From NCBI GenBank assembly GCA_964466455.1, contig CAYXNL010000053.1, positions 1 to 15,230 of the forward strand: DNA of 15,230 nt, read 5' to 3'. Origin of the DNA: S010-25 sp964466455. GTDB lineage: Bacteria; Pseudomonadota; Gammaproteobacteria; SZUA-229. The notes below the pieces were generated by a model. It was not told the DNA's origin. It did not search any database and worked only from the letters and a program-made list of their open reading frames with translations. Made by a program: the position numbers and the translations under genes. Of this stretch, positions 1 through 7,670 are shown in pieces (position 1 is the first letter of the stretch; every line of letters begins with the position of its first letter).

Positions 1-66
1 GGTAGCAGTACCGGATCGGTAGTAAAACCGGTAAGATTGGTGCGTATTCCAGCGCGTAGCAGATGA
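1..66 (+). CDS. Possible C-terminal end of an upstream gene (partial)
   Basis: One forward frame is open from the window edge to a TGA at 64-66 and would encode about 21 residues ending in IPARSR. The other two forward frames close within the first 20 bases. The piece is too short to identify. The minus strand is also open here, so this is only a guess at a truncated gene entering from the left. Confidence 0.18.
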   Translation, partial: GSSTGSVVKPVRLVRIPARSR

Positions 67-296
67 TAGTAAGGTAAATAAAAAAAGTGTGAATATAATG
101 GATAGAAAGGAAAATGCTCTGGTCGATACTGGTACGGGTATCGGGGCTGTATTGAAGTGAATGTCGGGTTTTCTCCTGTGTCTGGAATGAGATTAGAAAC
201 AAAAAAAGGATTTTTATTTCTGCTAACAGGATAAACGTGTCACAACGAATTTGGTTGGCAGGAGCAACAAAGGAGACTTTGATTTTTTGTCTGGAT

Positions 297-328
297 AAAA
301 AAACAGCACGGCTGGTAGGCCGCGCTGT
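297..328 (-). terminator. Rho-independent terminator
   Basis: Read on the minus strand, a 10-bp stem (328-319 with 312-303, including one G-U pair) encloses the 6-nt loop CUACCA and is followed by a run of U (complement of 297-303). On the plus strand the wobble pair becomes an A-C mismatch and no U-run follows, so the terminator works for minus-strand transcripts. It ends the candidate small RNA and any read-through from the YeeE/YedE gene 230 bases upstream. Confidence 0.78.
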
Positions 329-388
329 AAGTACACATTGAGAGGAAATCTGTACTTCGTAGCTGCCAGAGGAACTATGAAAAACTCC
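297..388 (-). ncRNA. Candidate FNR-dependent small RNA with anti-Shine-Dalgarno loops
   Basis: No protein gene explains this stretch, yet on the minus strand it has all the parts of a small RNA gene. There is a perfect FNR-type box (426-439), a consensus TATAAT (400 down to 395), and a transcript of about 90 nt that ends in an intrinsic terminator (328-297). Just before the terminator the RNA can form a 7-bp perfect hairpin (357-351 with 335-329, AAGTACA/TGTACTT). Its 15-nt loop carries UUUCCUCUC. A second UUCCUCU lies upstream, at 374-368. Both are complementary to AGAGGAA-type ribosome binding sites, as expected of an RNA that blocks translation. E. coli FnrS and Pseudomonas PhrS are known small RNAs controlled by FNR or ANR, but no sequence homology to them is claimed. 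The 5' end is inferred from the -10. The alternative is that this is simply the 3' untranslated region of the YeeE/YedE gene. Confidence 0.42.
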
Positions 389-394
389 AGCGAA

Positions 395-424
395 ATTATA
401 TTAGTCCCAGATGCCCTGGAACAA
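395..424 (-). promoter_or_regulatory. Sigma-70-type promoter for the candidate small RNA
   Basis: On the minus strand TTGTTC (424-419) is separated by 18 bases from a perfect TATAAT (400-395). Initiation is expected near 391-388. The poor -35 next to an upstream FNR box fits a promoter that needs an activator. Confidence 0.45.
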
Positions 425-425
425 C

Positions 426-439
426 TTGATGTAGATCAA
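426..439. promoter_or_regulatory. FNR/ANR-type binding site
   Basis: The 14 bases TTGATGTAGATCAA match the FNR consensus TTGAT-N4-ATCAA at every defined position; the palindrome extends one more pair outward (425-440). The centre, 432.5, lies about 41.5 to 44.5 bases upstream of the inferred minus-strand start. That is the usual class II activation position. It implies oxygen-responsive control of the minus-strand RNA at 297-388. The YeeE/YedE gene cannot be the target because it starts far away, at 1822. Confidence 0.62.
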
Positions 440-489
440 GAAAAGAAAGATAACAAAAATCTACATTGTGCAAGGTTGCCAATAGATAG

Positions 490-550
490 ACGAATTTATT
501 CGCACAATGATGCGTGCCAGGCATTGGTGCCGTTATGCGAATAAATTCGT
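490..550. repeat. 15-bp perfect inverted repeat
   Basis: The arms 490-504 (ACGAATTTATTCGCA) and 536-550 are exact reverse complements around a 31-base spacer. The spacer holds a smaller pair, CAATG/CATTG (505-509 and 522-526). The element starts 10 bases past the stop of the YeeE/YedE gene and could form its transcript's 3' end, although no U-run follows on the minus strand. It may also be one copy of a dispersed intergenic repeat. Confidence 0.7.
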
Positions 551-559
551 AGCGATAGA

Positions 560-1822
560 TTACACTGCATCAAGTTTCCGCATGAATGAAGGTAGCATTT
601 TTAGATCAACCAGTGCAGTGATAAATGCTTTGTAAAAGGTAGCTTCTTTTTCATAGACCAGTTTGTAGTACTGGATTTTCATGGTCATGGTGCTACCAAA
701 AATAATGGCACCAAAGGCCAGAAAAGAACCGGTAGCAAGGGTAGATAAACCGGTAATACCCTGACCGATGGTACAGCCTAAAGCCAGTACGCCACCGAAT
801 CCCATTAATATGGCACCAATCAGATGAGTAATAAAATCTTTCACACTGACAAACCATTCAAAACGAAAAGAACGACTGAATAGAGCCCAGATAAAAGAAC
901 CCGCGATAACACCGAATACCGAGACTAAACCAAAAGTGAGTAGCCCCGGAAGAAAGTCGCTTTTGATATAACCCAGCGTCTGCCCTATCGGGTTAACAAA
1001 AGTAAAAGACTGTGGACTTAACGGACGTCCCAGAAGCGGCTTACCAACATCACTGTCAGACAGCATATCCCATTCCTGATAATAACTACTCAAGGTGTAT
1101 TGGTCACCATCGGAAGTAACCTTGATATTACTACTGGTATACCAGGCAGTAAGGATAACCAGGCCGATGACAATACCGCTGAGAATATTATCTCTGCTGG
1201 AACGGAATTCCTTCGACCTGAAAATAAACGCCAGCAGGCCAAGGCCAATAGCAAGACCGGCCAGCAGGCGCGCAATACTGACATGGCTGCTGCTAATCAT
1301 CGCGCCGATATCCTGGTTGGTACTAATTGATTTGGATAGCGGGTTGGTCCAGTGGTAAAACAACAGACTGTAAAGGGTTTGGTCACTATTGGGGAACGGG
1401 TTGGTCATATAATAGGCGACAACGGCAATACCTGCAAACACGACCAGTGATTTCAGGTTGCCTCCGCCAAGACGAATTAATGTTTTATTGGCACAACCAC
1501 TGGCTAATGTCATGCCGATACCAAATAGTATACCGCCAAAAATATTTTCAACATAAATCAGGCGACTGGCACGATAGGGAGGGAAGGTATTCGTTACATC
1601 AACCATGCCGCCATATTCCAGCAGGCTGACGCCGATAGTAGCAACCGCTATAGCCAGTAACCAGGCTCGAAAACGATTGTAGTCTCGTATATTTACCATA
1701 TCTGAGACTGCACCCATCGTACAGAAATTTGTTTTATTGACGACTGCGCCTAGCACAATTGAAATAAAGAAGGTTGTCCACAGAAAAAACGATAGTCCTG
1801 AGGAAAATGAACTAAAAACCAT
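560..1822 (-). CDS. YeeE/YedE-family sulfur-compound transporter
   Basis: A polytopic membrane protein of 420 residues. The family (which includes the thiosulfate importer TsuA) moves thiosulfate or related sulfur compounds across the inner membrane, using conserved cysteines along the path. The matching signatures here are NKTNFCTMGAVSD (30-41, Cys34), GMTLASGCANKT (103-114, Cys110) and ALGCTIGQGITGLS (347-360, Cys350). The layout is two related halves joined by hydrophilic stretches (about 143-180 and 230-290). The start codon follows GGGAG with 6 bases between (around 1829-1833), which supports this start. The gene is set 255 bases from the Bat operon and points the same way, so it probably has its own promoter. 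No TusA-like sulfur carrier gene is adjacent. The substrate is inferred from the family only. Confidence 0.85.
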   Translation of the reverse strand: MVFSSFSSGLSFFLWTTFFISIVLGAVVNKTNFCTMGAVSDMVNIRDYNRFRAWLLAIAVATIGVSLLEYGGMVDVTNTFPPYRASRLIYVENIFGGILFGIGMTLASGCANKTLIRLGGGNLKSLVVFAGIAVVAYYMTNPFPNSDQTLYSLLFYHWTNPLSKSISTNQDIGAMISSSHVSIARLLAGLAIGLGLLAFIFRSKEFRSSRDNILSGIVIGLVILTAWYTSSNIKVTSDGDQYTLSSYYQEWDMLSDSDVGKPLLGRPLSPQSFTFVNPIGQTLGYIKSDFLPGLLTFGLVSVFGVIAGSFIWALFSRSFRFEWFVSVKDFITHLIGAILMGFGGVLALGCTIGQGITGLSTLATGSFLAFGAIIFGSTMTMKIQYYKLVYEKEATFYKAFITALVDLKMLPSFMRKLDAV

Positions 1823-1855
1823 TTTTAACTCCCGCTATAGAAAAAATCATATCTA

Positions 1856-1861
1856 ATTATA
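1856..1861 (-). promoter_or_regulatory. Possible -10 element of the YeeE/YedE gene
   Basis: A perfect TATAAT on the minus strand lies 33 bases ahead of the start codon in an AT-rich stretch. No convincing -35 is seen at the normal distance, so this is only a candidate. Confidence 0.3.
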
Positions 1862-1961
1862 GACGTGATACAGAGTATTTTATTCTATTATTTTTGTCGG
1901 TAAATGCATGTTGTCTGGTATTTTATATGCTATTTGATATTTTATTACCATTTTTAATCTC

Positions 1962-2046
1962 TTTCGGGTTAATGCCCCGTTCGTTTGCTGCGGGTTATTT
2001 ATTTTCCAGAGGGTCGATTCCCCGCAGTAGGCACCCTGTTCTCGGA
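1962..2046. repeat. Degraded GC-rich palindromic repeat cluster (copy 1)
   Basis: This fills the gap between the Bat operon end (2078) and the YeeE/YedE gene start (1822). It holds CGGG/CCCG (1965-1968 with 1976-1979), CTGCGGG/CCCGCAG (1988-1994 with 2021-2027) and CCTGT/ACAGG (2035-2039 with 2046-2050). Bases 1962-2004 align with 14206-14247, sharing TTTCGGGTTA, TTGCTGCG and TTTATTT. Any of the hairpins could end the Bat transcript, but none has a U-run, so a terminator is not called. The remaining bases of the gap show nothing else. Confidence 0.4.
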
Positions 2047-2077
2047 CAGGCTCCTAGTAGCGTATTCATATCATTAT

Positions 2078-3880
2078 TCAGGTTTTATACAGTGGTTCGA
2101 GCACAGTTTCATCTGCCTGCTTTGATTTTTTACGGCTTGTTCTAAATTGTTTAAATGCATCGGCCAGTGCTTTTGTGTGTGTACTGGAAAGACCAGACTG
2201 GCGCGTTTGTGGATCATATAAAGTCTGATTGAGTAATATAATTTCCTGTTTCAGGCCGGGAGAACATAACGCGGATAACTGCGAAAGACTACTGATATGC
2301 TGTTGTGGCCAATATGCCTGCGCCCATGCCAGCAGAGCATTTTTGATTATTTCCGGCTGGTTCTGTTTACATGCCCGTAATACCGCTTTCTCTCTGGCGG
2401 CTTTCTCTCCAGGTGCTAGCGCGGGGGCAGGTTTCTTTTCAGTTGTTGCAGAAGCTGTGAACCGCCGACGTGTTGTAAACAGATAAATCAGCGTGAGTAA
2501 CCAGCCCGCTGCCAGTGCCAGGCTGATCCATTGCCATAGGCGGTTATTATTCTGCAATGCTGCGGGCAGAGAGGGGGTAGTTGCTGTCTTGCTACTGGTT
2601 GGAGCCGGGGCTTGCGGTGGCAGGGTTGACTGCGTGGCCTGAACCGCACCGCTTACATGCAGAGTGATTGCTGGCAAGATAGCTATTTCTTCCCTGTGAG
2701 TATGGGTGTTCCACCATGGCAGCTTGATTTCAGGAAGAACATAATTACCGGGTCGAGCCGGGATCATGGCAATTTTAGTCTGCCTCTGGCCAGTGATGCC
2801 GTTACTGTTCGTTTGATCCTTAGTGACGGCTTTGTCCGGGTACTGCTTTAAATTGGCAATATTATTAAATTTCAGATCGGGTAGAAAAGCACCGGTCTGG
2901 CCTTCAGCGGTAATGGTAATGGTGCGAGTAATGGGGTTGCCTGTTTTGGCATGATGAATATCTGCTGACCAGTTGTCATGTAAGGTGAGCTTACTTGCTG
3001 GCAACCAGTTCTGTGAAGAGATATTTGCCGGTTTGGCTTTGATGCTGAGTTTTATTGCCGGGCTGCGTAACTGTTTCAACTGTCCGCCCATTCCGAATTG
3101 ATCAAAAATGGTACGTGGCTGCATGGCATTCACCCTGCCTTGAAAAGTAACCGGTTTAATGGTCAGTGTGCCACTGTGTTGCGGGTAGATAACATAACGT
3201 CGTTCAATCACATCATAGCGAATACCATGACGGGTGGTCTGGTAGCTGAAATCTTTCCCCAGACGCTGGATGATTGCATCCTGGTCACTGGTCGTTGGTG
3301 TACTTAATGATGCTCCGGTAATGTTAACGGTACGTAACAGGCGCACCGAATAAATAATCTGTTCCTGGACATGTGCGATTTTTTTATTCACACTGCTTTC
3401 CAGAAAAATTTTCGCTGGAATACTTGCCTGGCCATTTGGTAAGGTACTGTTTGGCGTAACACTGTTGGTAATGGTGATGTGGATAGACGGACTTTTGTCC
3501 TTGCCGAATGAAATAGGTGGTACGGTGAAACTACCAATATCGCGCGGCATTAAAGCTAAATCCCAGGTTTTTTTCAGGCTATAGTTGCCATTGATCAGGC
3601 GCATATTCGTGCTTTGGCTGCTATTGAGAATATCGAAATATTTTTCCAGTGGGCTAAAATCCGGGTCACCATCAACACTGCTGTCGGCTTCATAAATAAG
3701 ATGAAAAGAGTCGTCCAGTGATATCGGGTTATGGCTGACTTTAACGCTAATATTTACCGCATAGCTCTGGTTGCTGAAAGAAAATAGCATCAGTGTTATG
3801 AGTACGATAAAAAAATATTTAGCGAGGGTAATTTTTACATTAAAAAAATTAACCGACTTTGTCATTGTGTTTATTACCAT
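2078..3880 (-). CDS. batD: BatD, periplasmic component of the MoxR/Bat system
   Basis: A 600-residue protein of the BatD (oxygen tolerance) family. It has a signal sequence (hydrophobic stretch about 21-36, likely cut after QSYA at 41), a large periplasmic part built from beta-rich segments, one membrane helix (about 449-469, WISLALAAGWLLTLIYLF) followed by RRR, and a cytoplasmic helical tail of about 130 residues. The motif PRDIGSFTVPPISFG near residue 110 is typical. Its ATG overlaps the stop of the fused batB/batC gene (ATGGTAATAA), which suggests coupled translation. A second ATG five codons later would keep the signal peptide. It is the last gene of the operon. BatD is thought to work with the VWA proteins BatA and BatB in an envelope complex; the exact biochemical role is not established. 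Confidence 0.9.
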   Translation of the reverse strand: MVINTMTKSVNFFNVKITLAKYFFIVLITLMLFSFSNQSYAVNISVKVSHNPISLDDSFHLIYEADSSVDGDPDFSPLEKYFDILNSSQSTNMRLINGNYSLKKTWDLALMPRDIGSFTVPPISFGKDKSPSIHITITNSVTPNSTLPNGQASIPAKIFLESSVNKKIAHVQEQIIYSVRLLRTVNITGASLSTPTTSDQDAIIQRLGKDFSYQTTRHGIRYDVIERRYVIYPQHSGTLTIKPVTFQGRVNAMQPRTIFDQFGMGGQLKQLRSPAIKLSIKAKPANISSQNWLPASKLTLHDNWSADIHHAKTGNPITRTITITAEGQTGAFLPDLKFNNIANLKQYPDKAVTKDQTNSNGITGQRQTKIAMIPARPGNYVLPEIKLPWWNTHTHREEIAILPAITLHVSGAVQATQSTLPPQAPAPTSSKTATTPSLPAALQNNNRLWQWISLALAAGWLLTLIYLFTTRRRFTASATTEKKPAPALAPGEKAAREKAVLRACKQNQPEIIKNALLAWAQAYWPQQHISSLSQLSALCSPGLKQEIILLNQTLYDPQTRQSGLSSTHTKALADAFKQFRTSRKKSKQADETVLEPLYKT

Positions 3881-5994
3881 GGCTGTTTACTGTCGTGCTG
3901 GTTGGGTAACTGTTGATACTGATATAAAAATTTACGTCGCAGTAAACCACCGGGGTCATCCGGAATGCGGCGTAGCCATTGTTCAGTGGCTTTCTGATCT
4001 TCCGTCATATTATTTTCAGCTGAACGGCTTGCCTGCTTCTGATCTTGCGTTTTTCTATTGCCAGACTGTGATTGATTAGACTGCGATTGATTAGATTGGC
4101 TCTGTTCACCCTGTGATGAATTTTTCTGATTTTTTTCAGCCTGTTTGAGAGCTTTCTGTTCCTGTTTTTCTTTTTTACTTTGCGCATCACCGGGGTGACG
4201 TTTTTTCATTGCCTCATCCTGCTGTTTCTGCGTATTGTTATTGCCGCCCTGACGGGATTGATTGCGTGCAGTATTATTCTGTTTGTTGTTTTGTGAAGCA
4301 GAATTAGCGGATTTTTGTGACGGGTTCTGTTTTTGTTGTTGCCCCTGTTTGCCTTGTTTCCCGGCTGAATTTTTCTGTTGAGCATTCTGTTTACTTCCTT
4401 TTCCATTATTATTTTTTTTGCTGCCCTGCTGGTTTTTATTCCCCTGTTTTGAAGATTTTTTATTGCTGGAATTATTGTTTGACTGCTTACCAGATTTTTT
4501 CTGTTGTTGTTTCTGCAATGCTTTCTCTACCAGTTTACGGTTATAAGCGGCATCTTTATTATGTTTGTTGAGTGTAAGGGCTTTATTATAGGCAGCGATA
4601 GCCTGCGGATATTTGCCAGCTTTTGCCAGTGCGTTGCCTTTATTATATAAATCATTACTACTGCTGTTTGTCTGTTTTTTGTCCCGATTGCTCGCCTGAT
4701 CGAAAAATTTTGCCGCCTGCTCATATTTTCCACTACGATACAGGGCGCTGGCTTTCCATTCGGGATTAGTAAAGTTTTTTGCCGCCGCATTATTTTTCCC
4801 CTGTTTAAATGCCCGTATTGCCTTCTGATTCGGGGTTAACCAGAGATTATCCAGCGACAGATTATGGAGAGAAAAAGGAGAACTGGATGTTGTCGAGGCC
4901 GTTGTTTTCTGTGCGGGATTGACAGCAGATTCTGCGGCATAACCTGGTTGCGGTAGCGGCAGTAGGAAAATAATAAATAGGCTAATAAGCCAGCCTTTAC
5001 GTGCCCAGAGTGCAGCAATCAATAGTAAAGGAAGTAATAACCAGACACCATCTTCGCGCCAGCGGTCTGCATGTAAATCAGTCATGATTATCTGGTTGTT
5101 ACGGATTGCATTATTCACGCGGCTGGAAAACAGATGCGTCAGGGCGTTTGTATCACTGTCATCGGCGGTAACTCCAACATAAATACCACCGCCTTCATGC
5201 GCTATTTTGCGTAGTTTGTTTATTTTCAGCTTGGGAATGACGATGGCACCACTTGAATCCAGTAGAAAACCATTGTCAAGTGGAACCGGGCTGCCCTGTG
5301 CGGTACCGATACCAAAGATAGATACGCGGTAGCCCTGTGCGCTAATTTTTTTAATCGCACGACGGAATCGTGAGTGAATACCATCGGTAACAATTAGTAT
5401 ATCTCCCTGAGTAATGCCAGCCTGAGTAAACAGACTGTGTGCTTTATCTAAAGCCTGACCCAGATTACTACCCTGTGCCGGCATCATTGAAGTTTGTAAT
5501 ACGGGTAATAGATTGGCAATGGTATTGTTGTCATCGGTGAGCGGGGTAACGGTAAACGCATTTGCCGCATAGACAATCAGCGCTGTCTGCCCGCCTTTAC
5601 GTTGCCTGAGAATATCCAGTAATTCAAGTTTGGCGCGTTCGATGCGAGAGGGCTTGATATCGGTTGCATTCATCGACTGTGACAGATCCAGCAATATTAC
5701 CAGTGCGGCCTGTTCCCTGAAAACAGGTTGCTGTAGTTTTTTAAAAACTGGCCCTGCCAGTGCGGTAATGCAGAGACTGGCACCGAGAAAAGTAAGCAAT
5801 GCCGGTAGAATACTCCGTTTTCCCTGTTTTGCAGTGAGAATAAATGGTAATAGACTGGCATCACAAATTTTTCGCCAGCTTTCACTGTAAGCCTGATTTT
5901 TCATTAGTATAATTAAAAACACAGCCAGCGGGATAAAGGCATAAAACCACTGTGGGCGTAAAAAATGCAGATTGTTCAGCATGTCCGTCATCAT
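3874..5994 (-). CDS. batB: Fused BatB/BatC: membrane VWA domain plus TPR and conserved tail
   Basis: A 706-residue fusion. Residues 14-30 and 61-80 are membrane helices. A VWA domain (about 97-290) has a complete metal site: DLSQS (103-107), Thr153 and Asp204 in TDG. Further helices lie at about 315-331 and 334-347. Then comes a TPR region (about 390-485, with NDLYNKGNALAKAGKYPQAI at 447-466). A low-complexity stretch rich in Q, N, K and S spans about 495-660. The tail EQWLRRIPDDPGGLLRRKFL (671-690) is strongly conserved in proteobacterial members. BatB and BatC are separate proteins in Bacteroides; fusion is common in gammaproteobacteria. The gene starts 3 bases after the batA stop and overlaps batD. 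A three-unit DNA repeat of 15 bases (4064-4108) encodes SNQSQ copies in the low-complexity part. Confidence 0.9.
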   Translation of the reverse strand: MMTDMLNNLHFLRPQWFYAFIPLAVFLIILMKNQAYSESWRKICDASLLPFILTAKQGKRSILPALLTFLGASLCITALAGPVFKKLQQPVFREQAALVILLDLSQSMNATDIKPSRIERAKLELLDILRQRKGGQTALIVYAANAFTVTPLTDDNNTIANLLPVLQTSMMPAQGSNLGQALDKAHSLFTQAGITQGDILIVTDGIHSRFRRAIKKISAQGYRVSIFGIGTAQGSPVPLDNGFLLDSSGAIVIPKLKINKLRKIAHEGGGIYVGVTADDSDTNALTHLFSSRVNNAIRNNQIIMTDLHADRWREDGVWLLLPLLLIAALWARKGWLISLFIIFLLPLPQPGYAAESAVNPAQKTTASTTSSSPFSLHNLSLDNLWLTPNQKAIRAFKQGKNNAAAKNFTNPEWKASALYRSGKYEQAAKFFDQASNRDKKQTNSSSNDLYNKGNALAKAGKYPQAIAAYNKALTLNKHNKDAAYNRKLVEKALQKQQQKKSGKQSNNNSSNKKSSKQGNKNQQGSKKNNNGKGSKQNAQQKNSAGKQGKQGQQQKQNPSQKSANSASQNNKQNNTARNQSRQGGNNNTQKQQDEAMKKRHPGDAQSKKEKQEQKALKQAEKNQKNSSQGEQSQSNQSQSNQSQSGNRKTQDQKQASRSAENNMTEDQKATEQWLRRIPDDPGGLLRRKFLYQYQQLPNQHDSKQPW

Positions 5995-5997
5995 GGT

Positions 5998-7062
5998 TTA
6001 TTTATAGGGGCTCAGCCGGGTAAATAAAACGGGCAGTTTGAGTAACAGGGCAAGCATGGTGGCAATAATGAGTGCGGCAGTTAATGGCAGATAAAACAGT
6101 GCTTTGGTTGGCAAATATGACTGGGTGTCTTTTTTCACCGGTTCAAGTTTATCAAGCAACCGGTAGATTTTTACCAGTTCGGCGGTATTACGCGCGCGGA
6201 AGTAACGGCCACCGGTTATTCTGGCAATGGCTCTTAACGTATATTCATCCAGTTCACGTGAGCCGGGATTACCGATACCAATCGTGTATATTTTTAGCCC
6301 CTCTCTTGCCGCCAGTTCAGCGGCTTTAATCGGGGTAATTTCACCAGCGTTGTTGACCCCGTCTGTTACCAGTATTAATACCCGGTCATTGTAGGGGTGA
6401 TTTTTATCATGATGTTTTTTAGTAGAGGTGGTTTGATTCTGTCCGGTCTGCTGGTTGAGAGTTTCTGCTTTTTCATCTTCAACCAGACGTTTTACCGCCA
6501 GACCGATCGCAGTACCAATGGCTGTTGCATTTCCGGCCAGACCGGTAACGGCTTCCATTAGCAGTTTTCTTACCGTGGTTCGGTCGAAAGTGAGGGGGGC
6601 CTGCACATAAGCCTGGTCACCAAATAGAATCAAACCGATGCGGTCACCGACCCGGTGTTCAATAAACTGACTGATTACCGCTTTGGTTGCGGCAAGGCGA
6701 CTGACAGAACGGTTCATATAGCGAAACGGCTCTTCCATACTTTTTGACAGGTCTACGGCAATCATTAAATCCCGGCCGCTGACGGGTAATTCGATGGCAT
6801 TACCGACCCACTGCGGGCGGGCGCTGGCAATGACCAGACAGCACCATGCCAGAGTATATAAAAGCAATGGCCAGCGTCGTGTTTTGCTGGCTGTTGTTGC
6901 GCCACTGCCCAGCTCAAAATCTTTTATGTATGGCACCCGTAGCGCGGCTTCACTGGTCTGTTTTGCCCGCGGCAGCAAATAGTGTAATAACACTGGTAGC
7001 GGCAGGGCGGCAAACGCCCACGGCCAGAGAAAATGTACCATGGATAATTGTTGCATAGTCAT
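5998..7062 (-). CDS. batA: BatA, membrane-anchored VWA protein
   Basis: A 354-residue protein with helices at about 11-29, 64-80 and 321-341 and a VWA domain (about 97-305) between them. The metal-ion-dependent adhesion site is complete: DLSKS (104-108), Thr158 in APLTFD and Asp234 in TDG. PVSGRDLMIAVDLSKSM is the usual family signature. A hydrophilic insert (about 198-224, Q/N/T/K/H-rich) lengthens one loop. The ATG overlaps the stop of the DUF4381 gene as ATGA. A second ATG two codons later is equally possible. BatA is expected to sit in the inner membrane and to interact with BatB and BatD, with MoxR as the cognate ATPase. This comes from family knowledge, not from the sequence. Confidence 0.9.
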   Translation of the reverse strand: MTMQQLSMVHFLWPWAFAALPLPVLLHYLLPRAKQTSEAALRVPYIKDFELGSGATTASKTRRWPLLLYTLAWCCLVIASARPQWVGNAIELPVSGRDLMIAVDLSKSMEEPFRYMNRSVSRLAATKAVISQFIEHRVGDRIGLILFGDQAYVQAPLTFDRTTVRKLLMEAVTGLAGNATAIGTAIGLAVKRLVEDEKAETLNQQTGQNQTTSTKKHHDKNHPYNDRVLILVTDGVNNAGEITPIKAAELAAREGLKIYTIGIGNPGSRELDEYTLRAIARITGGRYFRARNTAELVKIYRLLDKLEPVKKDTQSYLPTKALFYLPLTAALIIATMLALLLKLPVLFTRLSPYK

Positions 7063-7670
7063 GAGTGTTTCACGCTGGTTGTCGCCTTCTCTGATCTATC
7101 CACTGGCTGCGGATTTTTTACCGGCTGGGCGTTTAACCATTGTTTGCACAGTTGCAGTAGTTCACTGGCATCGGTCTCTGTCAGGGGATTATTTGCTTCA
7201 CGATTATGCTGTGTCTCGGGCATGTAGGGTGCGTGTAATAATATTTCTCCCAGCCTGTTGCTAAAGCGTTGCTCTACTTTTTTCGGCAGAGTACTATCGA
7301 GAAAATGCAACCAGTCCTTGCCGGTTAGTCCGGCTGTATCCTTACGCGGGTAGAAACTGATGCTGGCGCGGCGCAATAAAATGGATAACTCTTTTGCTAG
7401 CCAGATTTTATTATGACTGCGTGCATATTGTTGTTCGATAGAATCAAATGCATCATTGGTGGCGCGTTTTAAACGCCGCCTGGAACGGATTTTTTTTACA
7501 ACAAAATAAACCACCAGGATGCTAATCAAACCAAACAGAAGTAGCCACCAGCCCGGTGCTGGCGGCCACCACCAGGAAATGGGTGCGGGCAGGTGGATAT
7601 CACGTAATGCCAGTAGCTGACCGCTTGCGGGGTGTGATATTACCGGTGCTGGATAAACGGGCGTATTCAT
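7059..7670 (-). CDS. DUF4381-family membrane protein of the MoxR/Bat operon
   Basis: A 203-residue protein with the diagnostic N-terminal block LRDIHLPAP then WWWPPAPGWW (22-42), a single membrane helix (about 41-58) and a basic segment KKIRSRRRLKR. The rest is a predicted cytoplasmic helical domain (about 75-180). DUF4381 proteins are found almost only between the DUF58 and batA genes of such operons, and their role is unknown. ATGA overlaps link it to both neighbours, which indicates coupled translation. The polar tail after about residue 180 looks unstructured. Confidence 0.87.
   Translation of the reverse strand: MNTPVYPAPVISHPASGQLLALRDIHLPAPISWWWPPAPGWWLLLFGLISILVVYFVVKKIRSRRRLKRATNDAFDSIEQQYARSHNKIWLAKELSILLRRASISFYPRKDTAGLTGKDWLHFLDSTLPKKVEQRFSNRLGEILLHAPYMPETQHNREANNPLTETDASELLQLCKQWLNAQPVKNPQPVDRSEKATTSVKHS

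Noticed and set aside
1..162. Minus-strand open frame with a signal-peptide-like hydrophobic run (FLSIIFTLFLFTLLSSA) leaving the window on the left
   Set aside because: The frame has no ATG, GTG or TTG before the TAA at 193-195. Only an ATT at 160-162, ten bases after AGGAG, could start it, and such starts are very rare. The hydrophobic run may just reflect T-rich DNA.
338..544. Forward open frame of 68 codons from a TTG (or 55 codons from the ATG at 377)
   Set aside because: It has no recognisable product, its start is poor (AGAGGAA only two bases from the ATG at 377), it ends inside the perfect inverted repeat, and it runs over the FNR box and antisense to the better-supported small RNA.
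1090..1629. Several 60-100 codon frames overlapping the YeeE/YedE gene on either strand
   Set aside because: They overlap a well-supported membrane protein gene, have no ribosome binding sites and no recognisable domains.
2005..2036. tRNA-like T-arm (GAGGGTCGATTCCCC) suggesting a tRNA remnant or attachment site
   Set aside because: The loop is one base short, there is no D-arm, anticodon arm or acceptor pairing, and the stretch is explained better by the palindromic repeat cluster.
4064..4108. Short tandem repeat that could suggest a CRISPR or minisatellite
   Set aside because: Units of 15 bases without spacers, in frame within the low-complexity part of the fused BatB/BatC gene, so it is coding repeat expansion.
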